From: Klebsormidium nitens
Lineage: Eukaryota > Streptophyta > Klebsormidiophyceae > Klebsormidiales > Klebsormidiaceae
Reading direction: 5' to 3'
Assembly: GCA_000708835.1 (NCBI GenBank)
Contig: DF236961.1
Coordinates: forward strand, 310,001-374,000
Length of the DNA: 64,000 nucleotides
This document shows positions 57,627 through 64,000 of the stretch, in pieces (within the stretch, counting starts at the first letter, position 1; each line of letters begins with the position of its first letter). The notes beneath the pieces are model-generated. The model was not told the origin of the DNA. It saw only the letters and a program-made list of their open reading frames with translations, and ran no database searches. Position numbers and translations under genes: made by a program.

Positions 57627-60600
57627 ATGACAAGGTCAAAGCCGATGCCAGCAACCACCGTAGGCACTCCCCAGACCCTGAAAGCACGCAAGGCAGCGGC
57701 GGCGCAGCGAGATCCGGGTGATCAGCAAGCAACCCTTGTCTCCGATGCAAAAGAAACCTCCCCAAACCACTTCTCAAGACGGTGCATCTACGTTTTTCTC
57801 AGCATTTTTGCCCCCTTGCTACTTGCTTTGATGGCAGCCACTGCATGCGCGTGCCTCGCCACTCCTTCCATCAGGGCCAACTTGTGCGGGGGGGCATTCT
57901 TGCAGGCGTCCACTACCCCCCCTTTCTGGAGGGGCCCTGCCAATCCCTCCTCCAAGAGCTGGAACATTTCGCTCAACTGGCGGCTCTTCCAGAACCTCCT
58001 TTCCCCACCTAACTTGAAAGATCAGCGAGCTAGCGTAAACTCCAGGAGCCCCATCATGGCTTCCTCACAGCCGGCAGCCGGAGCGACGTCAGCAGCAGTC
58101 AGTGGTGCAACGAGGCGTGGATTTTTCGCAGACGTCAGCAATCTTATTGAGGAGAACCCAAGCAAGCTGCATTACGGCGTTGCGGCGGTAAATTTTGATG
58201 GGGATGGGCAAGACGAGCTGTTTGTGTGCGGGTTTGGGGGGGCCGAGAATCAGCTTCTCAAGGCAAGGGTCTTTTCCTGTTTTCTCTCTGTGTTCATGTT
58301 GATCCTCTCATTTGCTTGCAGACGAGCCCACGCCACAGTTCCTTGAAGCAACACATCTTTGCCTGGAGTGAGATTCTGATAGTATCACTGGCTCCACTTT
58401 GGCATGAGGCCATCATTCTATTTGGCTATTCTCGTATTAGATCTTTCAGCAAGGACAGGTGCCTGCCTGATCCATCTGATGAGGTGTGGTGCTGCATGAT
58501 TATCAACGAAGCACACTGTCAACTCTGGTAGTGTCAACACTTGACTAGCAACCATTGATTGCCATCTCTTGACACTTTCATTGAATCGCACGGCAGGTTT
58601 TACGCTTCACCAGAACATGTTTGTTTCAAAGTAGACGTCAAATGTGACACGGAGTTGAGGACTCCCCTCCGATCATCTCGAGACCAGACATGCCTTCGGC
58701 CACTGCCAGTGAACCACTCACGTGTCTCCTTCACGCTGTGCCATTCATCTTTCGTTTCTTGCTTTGTTTTCTTTCTTGTCATTGGTAGATTCAAAAGCAT
58801 CCAAAAGCTCGTCCAGGTAAATTCTTCACCAACACGTGAAGGGGACGTTGTTGAGGCTGTCTTCAGGCATTTCCATTCTCAGATTGCTATATTCAACTTG
58901 CACAATCTCCACTCTCAACAGTGGCGGGACGGAAAGCTCGTGAATGTTGCTCGAGGGACCCCCCTCGCGGACCCCGAGAGGCAGGCCATCGGTGTGGCGG
59001 CCGGTGACTTTGACGGGGACGGCCAGGAAGAGGTCTACGTGCTTAACACCGACACATTTGGGGGGCGGAAGAAGCTTACCGACCGGCTCTTCAGCAGGTG
59101 CGATCCTGCTTGAATAAAGTGAATTGGATTGGGAAATCTTTTCTGATTTTCCTTACTGTTAGTTGACAAGTGACTTTGAATGGTCAGCTCGTTGACAGTT
59201 TCACTCTTCAACACTTCCTTTAGACGTCGCGTGTGTTCGTTACACTGAAGGATGATGTTGGTTGCTCATTCTGAGGGATGACGTGATCTGCTCAGTACTG
59301 GTTGGAGACCCCCTTCAAGCCGGCCCGTTCTTCTTTTCCGTCCACGCCTTGTTCTTGTGTGGGGCAATAACTCAGCCAACTGGTCAGGGGCACGCTTCAA
59401 AAGGCACTCACGTTCAGCCAACAGCATCTGACGAAGCAGGTCAAAACGGAGCGGAAAGCAACAAGAAGCGATCGTTTTACGCGGCTGCAGGGATGCGTCA
59501 GGGGAGGTGACCGACCTCTTTTCCATTCCTCGCAACATGGACGAAGCGAACATGGTGGCGGGCCGCTCGGTTGCGGCAGTGGACCGTAAAGGGTCGGGCA
59601 AGTACGGTTTCTTTGTGGCCAACTACGGGGGAATCATGAAGGTGAGGAGTACGCATAGTGTTGCTGTAAGTTTTGGGAGATGCGGTCTGTCCGAGCCGGA
59701 TAGAATGTTTTCTGCTGGAACATCTGGCAATGAACATCCCCAGATTGCGAGCCAAACAGATTAGAGTAGATTTACGTACTTGAGTAGGTACCATGCTTCG
59801 GAACAGGCTTTACAGAATGAACTGTGCATGTAGGGAGGTGAGGGGTCGAAACAAGCTTTCCAGAGGTTCATTGTAGACCAGGCGCGTGCGGCGGGTCTCA
59901 GATGTTCCCGACTGGCGCGTTTAACCATTTTCCGGCGCCTTCTCGAGGCTCTCCCTTTCTCTGCTGTCGGGTGTATCTCCTCTTGACTTTCCTCCTCCTT
60001 TTTCATCACTTACAATCTCTTTCTCCCCTGTTGCAGTTGTTCGAAGCATCGTCCGACGATTTTGTGGTAGACCAAGTTCACGCGGCCGTCCTTCAGATTC
60101 ATCCGACTGGCGGCCCGTAACTAGTTTCCCGACGCCTTTCCGAGGCTTTATTATCGCTCTTGTCCTTCTTTGAACTTCCTGCAATCACTTTTATCACTTA
60201 TTCACAGATCACTTTATTTCCTGCAGCTGTTCGAAGCCTCGGCCGACGGCTTCGTAGTAGACCAGGCCCGTGCGGCCGGCCTCCAGATGTACCCGACTGG
60301 CGGCCGCGCGCTCGTGTCCGCCCCCATAGTCAGTCACAGCGCGATGGACATCTTCGCTGGAAACGAGGGTGGGCCCAACTTTCTGTTCGTCAACCACAAC
60401 GGAGTCTACAGCGAGGCCGCGGGAGCTTACGGGTAAGAACATGCATCAGAGCTTGAAGTGCGCAGACTAGGGTTCTGCAAGTAGATGCTTCGAAAAGAAT
60501 TGAAGGCGGCCCCATTCTCGTGTTCGTCAAGTACAACGGAATGTAGAGCAACGCTATGGCAGCTTCCCGGTAAGAGCAGGTTCTCGAATTCCAGACTCAA

Positions 60601-62908
60601 AACACTCGACACATGCAAATCCGTGCAACCACAAGCGTTTGAGCGAGGCCGGTTGCGACTTCTGATTTGCGACCTGGAAAATCAGGTCGTTAACGAGGCG
60701 GCTTCTCCTTTCGGATATGTGCGACTTTCACCTTCTGCCTTCCTGTCCATCAAGATTGGCACGAATTTACGAAAAGGCGAGTCGCACCTTTTACTTCGCT
60801 TGAATTCATGTAGCATTCGTTGCCTACAGGAGTAAGGAGCAGGATCACTCCCAACTTCTCTGAATCCTCAGGATCTTCTCTTTGCTTTGCACCGGTCTGC
60901 TCATCGTCATGTGTACATCATAATCTGCGGTCCTGATCTGAATATAGCTGTCGAAGATGTTGCTCCCGCTTCACATTGATTTACCAGCACTGATTGTAGC
61001 CTGCATCACGCTTCATCTCCACCAGTTATTTTCTGTGAGCGAGAATGTGAAACCCTCTTCCATACTCCCATCAGTTTGATGGATACCGAAGAAAACTGCC
61101 GCGGCGTTGCGCTTCTCGTCGTCAACGGAACCGGCCAGCTCGGCATTGCGACCGGCAACTGGCAAGGACCCCATCGATTCGTTTTTTGAGAACGGTAAGA
61201 CGAAGTCTGCCTTTTTCCAATGAGAACAGTGACACAGATTCTGCATTTTTCCAGGTTGATGGATACGGAAGAAAACTGCCGCGGCGTCGCGCTTCTCGAC
61301 GTAGACGGAACCGGCCAGCTAGGCATTGCCACCGGCAACTGGCAAGGCCCGCACCGACTTTTCTCTCGGGACGGCGGAGGCCCTGTTGGGGGCGCCGCCT
61401 CACTGGGTTATACTGACGGGGAGGCCGGCGGTTTCAAAGACAGGGCCCCGGAGGCAATGGCCCGGCCGTCTGCGATTCGGACGGTCATTGCGGCGGATTT
61501 TGATAACGATGGGTACGAGGAGCTGTTCTTCAATAACATTGGGAGCGCTAACCGCCTGTTCCGGCAGGTGAGCAGATGGAAAAATTCTAGTGGACACCCG
61601 ATTCCGTACTGGGGAGAGGGTTAACGTAGAAAGGTTTCAAGTTAACGAGATGACTTAGGGCTCCATCCGCGTTTACACGTAATCGGAGTCGCAGAAAAAC
61701 CTGCTACAAGGACGAAGGTTCACATGCAAGAAGGACAAAATTTTGAGTCCCTTACTTTCCTAATCGAGTCTCCGGAAAAGTGGAGCACTAAAGTCCTTCC
61801 TTTCCTCCCCATGCTGCTCGATTCAATATCCCCAACTAGGTACGGTTCGATCTTCCCAAAATACTACCTAGCTGACAAGATACGGTTCGATCTTCCCAAA
61901 ATTGTATTTAATAGCACAATTCCTACCCCTCCTCCGGGCGGCTTATTGAGGCGCTCGAAGATCAGGCTCCGATCCTAGGCTTCCCCCGATTCTCTGCAGA
62001 AAATCTGACTCGCAACCAATCCTCATTTAACATGAAACCTCAGAATGGGGTTCATTTTAGGATGCCTCGAACGCCTCATCTCCTTTGATCCCCAGTGATG
62101 AGTTGCCAGTCAGTCTGAACTTTCTGAACTGTCCAGGATGGACCCGGCAATTGGGTCTCGGTTGATCTGGGCGACGCCGAGGAGCCGGGGGGCCTCGGCA
62201 CGGGGGCAGCTGTAGCGGACATTGACGGCGATGGGCGGCTGGAGTTGCTAGTGTGAGTTGACACTAAACTTTTGCCGACACCAAGGAAGATAGCGAAATA
62301 CACCGTGTGTCAAATGAAGGGTGGCGGACGTCGAAGGTGATGGGCTCCTGGAGTTGCTAGTGTGAGTTGCCCCACGCCCGAGGAACATGGCGAGAGAGAC
62401 CTTTGTGTGGAAACAAGAAGTTGCTTTGAAAGTATCTTCAAGTCCGTCGCTGTTTTTGTACTGTCTCTTGTGTCTGCCCCTCCTCTACGCCCCGAGATGC
62501 TAGAATCTTTCACTTTGACGTCCTCTTTCTCCTCTTCCAATCGTACCATTGGTACACAGCAGCTTTTTGAGACATTTGATCCAACCAGAATGTTGGCAAA
62601 GTGGGCGTTCGCAGAGCAGCAGCGAACGCTGTCACGGTTGCCGCGATATCAGATGACTCAACACTCGAAAAGGGCGACCTTGAAGCGATCGGCCTGCTTC
62701 TCGGTCGCCGAAACTGGGACCGATTCCTCTGACGAGACGCTACCTCCAGCGGGTTTGGAACCCTTTGGAATTCGAGCAGACGATGACGTAAGCTGACGCG
62801 GGGCTGCCTTGCAGGTCGCACGGCGAGTTGCGGCCGCAGCCCCTGAGCCTCTTCCGGTCGCCTGAAAACGACAACGCGTGGTTGCGCGTGCGGCCGCTCA
62901 CTAAACAG
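57627..62908 (+). CDS. Membrane-anchored CRTAC1/ASPIC-like FG-GAP repeat protein, 3' end beyond window
   Basis: Beta-propeller protein related to cartilage acidic protein 1 and bacterial ASPIC/UnbV proteins. Seven exons join in phase: 57627-58262, 58922-59097, 59491-59641, 60227-60432, 61255-61567, 62137-62252, 62815-62908, total 564 codons with the last exons outside. Residues about 50-78 form a hydrophobic anchor (FLSIFAPLLLALMAATACAC), suggesting a type II membrane protein. Calcium-binding FG-GAP loops follow: VNFDGDGQDELFVCGFG, AAGDFDGDGQEEVYVLNTD, DVDGTGQLGIATGNWQGP, AADFDNDGYEELFFNNIGS and DIDGDGRLELLVSHGE, then NAWLRVRPLTKQ, the CRTAC1 stretch before GAPARGA. Exon 1 ends at CTCAAG|GCAAGG, a GC donor; a GT site 6 nt later is also in phase. 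Exons 4 to 7 have decayed tandem copies in adjacent introns. EGF or ASPIC ends expected beyond residue 564 are not in the window. Confidence 0.85.
59860..60226 (+). repeat. Two upstream echoes of exon 4 (CRTAC1-like gene)
   Basis: The GTAGACCA landmark lies at 59873, 60067 and 60257 (real exon), spacings 194 and 190 bp. The middle copy keeps a CAG acceptor (60031-60036) and the LFEAS...VVDQ codons but runs into TAA; the first copy is more decayed. Confidence 0.88.
60500..60575 (+). repeat. Downstream echo of the 3' end of exon 4
   Basis: GTTCGTCAAGTACAACGGAA at 60522 copies the real GTTCGTCAACCACAACGGAG at 60385, 137 bp apart, including a CGGTAAGA donor-like end. An in-frame TAG replaces the TAC of the exon. 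Confidence 0.8.
61070..61180 (+). repeat. Upstream echo of exon 5
   Basis: GGATACCGAAGAAAACTGCC at 61081 copies the real exon at 61261, exactly 180 bp away, over about 100 bp with few changes. It extends through the LLVVNGTGQLGIATGNWQGP codons. Confidence 0.92.
62330..62372 (+). repeat. Downstream echo of the 3' end of exon 6
   Basis: GGAGTTGCTAGTGTGAGTTG at 62350 repeats the exon end and donor at 62241, 109 bp apart, preceded by a diverged copy of the DGDGxLELLV codons. Confidence 0.85.
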
Positions 62909-62984
62909 GTGCGATTTCAGGAACTCTTGCCTTTTCTCCCTTTTTCCTTAGTCAAAGATTTGCCTGACTATTCCGGAAGCCTGA

Positions 62985-63085
62985 GCTTTGAGACAACGCT
63001 GGGAGCCGCAACTCCTGAGCCTCTTCCGGTCGCCCGAAAACGGCAATGCGTGGTTGCGGGTGCGGCCACTCACTAAACAGGTGCA
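62985..63085 (+). repeat. Downstream echo of exon 7
   Basis: CCTGAGCCTCTTCCGGTCGC at 63014 repeats the exon at 62842, 172 bp apart. About 80 bp match, ending in ACTAAACAGGTGCATTT, the same donor context as the real exon. Confidence 0.92.
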
Positions 63086-63754
63086 TTTTGAGGAATTCTG
63101 GACTCCAAATCATGGCAGCCTATGACTGAAAAGCTTGGAGCCTGAGAGTCAGGAAAAAGCGGCAAGCCGGCCACACCCAAATTTCTTCTGGTTACTTTCA
63201 CACCCGCAGTCCTTCTGGCCGTTCGGTTCACACTTTGACCCGGTACTGTATGTCGTCTCAAGTGGATCCATCCGACAAGAGCTTGAGTGGAGGCACAGGA
63301 CAGAGAATCTGAAGTCGGCTGAAAAGACAAGACGATCGAAACCTTTGTCAAGGACACAAACCATCGAGAATATACCTGGTTAGTGAAGCAAATGAGAAAT
63401 CGATCGGAGACGATGTGTCGAATGTAGCCGTTGTCTCCTTTTGAATCTCGAGTCTTCACAAATCGCCCCTGTCGGCTAATTCAGCTCGCGCACAAGATAA
63501 TTCGACGGCATCTAGCGCACTACCGCATGGATTACTCATTCCCCGAGAATAAGTAAGCTGGCTAATGAAAAAGACCTCGAACTCTGCTTGACAGGCAAAG
63601 TCTTGACTGTAGCCGTTGTGTCTCTTCATTTTGCTAGTCTTCTCAAATGACCCCTTTTGGATGATAAAGCTTGCGCACAAGGTAATGTGACGGCATCTAA
63701 CGTACAGCCAAACGGGCCACTCGTTCGCCTAGTAGAATCTCAACCGGGTGCTTC

Positions 63755-63965
63755 TCGCAGGGCGCTCCTGCCCGGGGCGCCACGCGTCCAGTACCGTAGA
63801 TACCTCCAGAGATCGTTATCGGACGCCTGTGAGCTAACGGCTCGTTCAACTTTTCTAATCTGGTTTTCCCACAGGGTGCTCCTGCCCGGGGCGGAATGGT
63901 CACGCATCTTCCACCGTAGAAACCTCTGGAGGTCTTTATTGGACGCTTGGGAACCATCCGCCTGG
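63755..63965 (+). repeat. Two copies of a GAPARG exon start, both decayed
   Basis: CAG followed by GGCGCTCCTGCCCGGGGCG at 63761 and GGTGCTCCTGCCCGGGGCGG at 63875, 114 bp apart. Both start the expected GAPARGA motif that follows WLRV-PLT in CRTAC1 proteins, yet each meets CCGTAG in frame after about 12 codons. They look like upstream echoes of the true exon 8 beyond the right edge. Confidence 0.75.
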
Positions 63966-64000
63966 CCAGCTAACGGCTTGTATCAACTGTTTTGATTTGA

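Overview
This is nuclear DNA from a eukaryote of the green lineage. The genes are split by many spliceosomal introns (GT-AG, plus several GC-AG). The gene set is plant-type: the N-terminal part of GRV2/RME-8, plastid MinE, BIN4 (topoisomerase VI partner), an expansin and a CRAL-TRIO/SEC14 protein. Base composition is near 50% GC, some repeats are AT-rich, and a Pro-rich-stalk membrane protein of algal style is present. Together these suggest a streptophyte alga of Klebsormidium type. That assignment is inference; no marker gene in the window settles it.

Layout. 1-8.3 kb: minus-strand 5' part of GRV2, 11 exons, 996 codons, running out of the left edge. 8.3-12.2 kb: gene-free, with a large foldback element and a small inverted-repeat element. 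12.2-14.1 kb: three-exon gene for a secreted-domain/Pro-rich/TM protein (+). 16.4-18.2 kb: MinE (-). 19.8-23.8 kb: SEC14-like gene, 7 exons (+). 25.6-28.1 kb: expansin, 9 exons (+). 29.3-34.8 kb: BIN4 (-), with a long charged insert. 35.4-43.3 kb: gene A then gene B (+). 45.0-46.9 kb: an intronless bacterial-type SGNH hydrolase and a Cys-rich secreted protein (-). 48.8-56.9 kb: gene B' then gene A' (-), which are inverted paralogues of B and A. 57.6 kb to the right edge: a membrane-anchored CRTAC1-like FG-GAP protein (+), incomplete.

Two things stand out. First, A-B and B'-A' form a large inverted duplication around a roughly 5.5 kb centre. B and B' keep the same exon plan (232, about 199, about 350, 272 and 277 nt) and look like class I terpene-synthase-fold proteins with eroded metal-binding motifs. 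A and A' are an unrecognised family; A' carries two reading-frame breaks. Second, exon ends in B, B' and the CRTAC1-like gene are accompanied in the adjoining introns by one to eight decayed tandem copies of themselves, each often still carrying its splice site. Spacing is mostly 110-215 bp and clusters near 175-190 bp. This exon-fragment echo pattern occurs at ten or more sites on the right half of the window and was not seen in GRV2, MinE, SEC14, the expansin or BIN4. It looks like an active process of local tandem duplication that lengthens introns and offers alternative splice sites.

Exon boundaries were set by hand from splice consensus, reading-phase continuity and remembered family sequence. 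First exons and 3' ends are the least certain parts.
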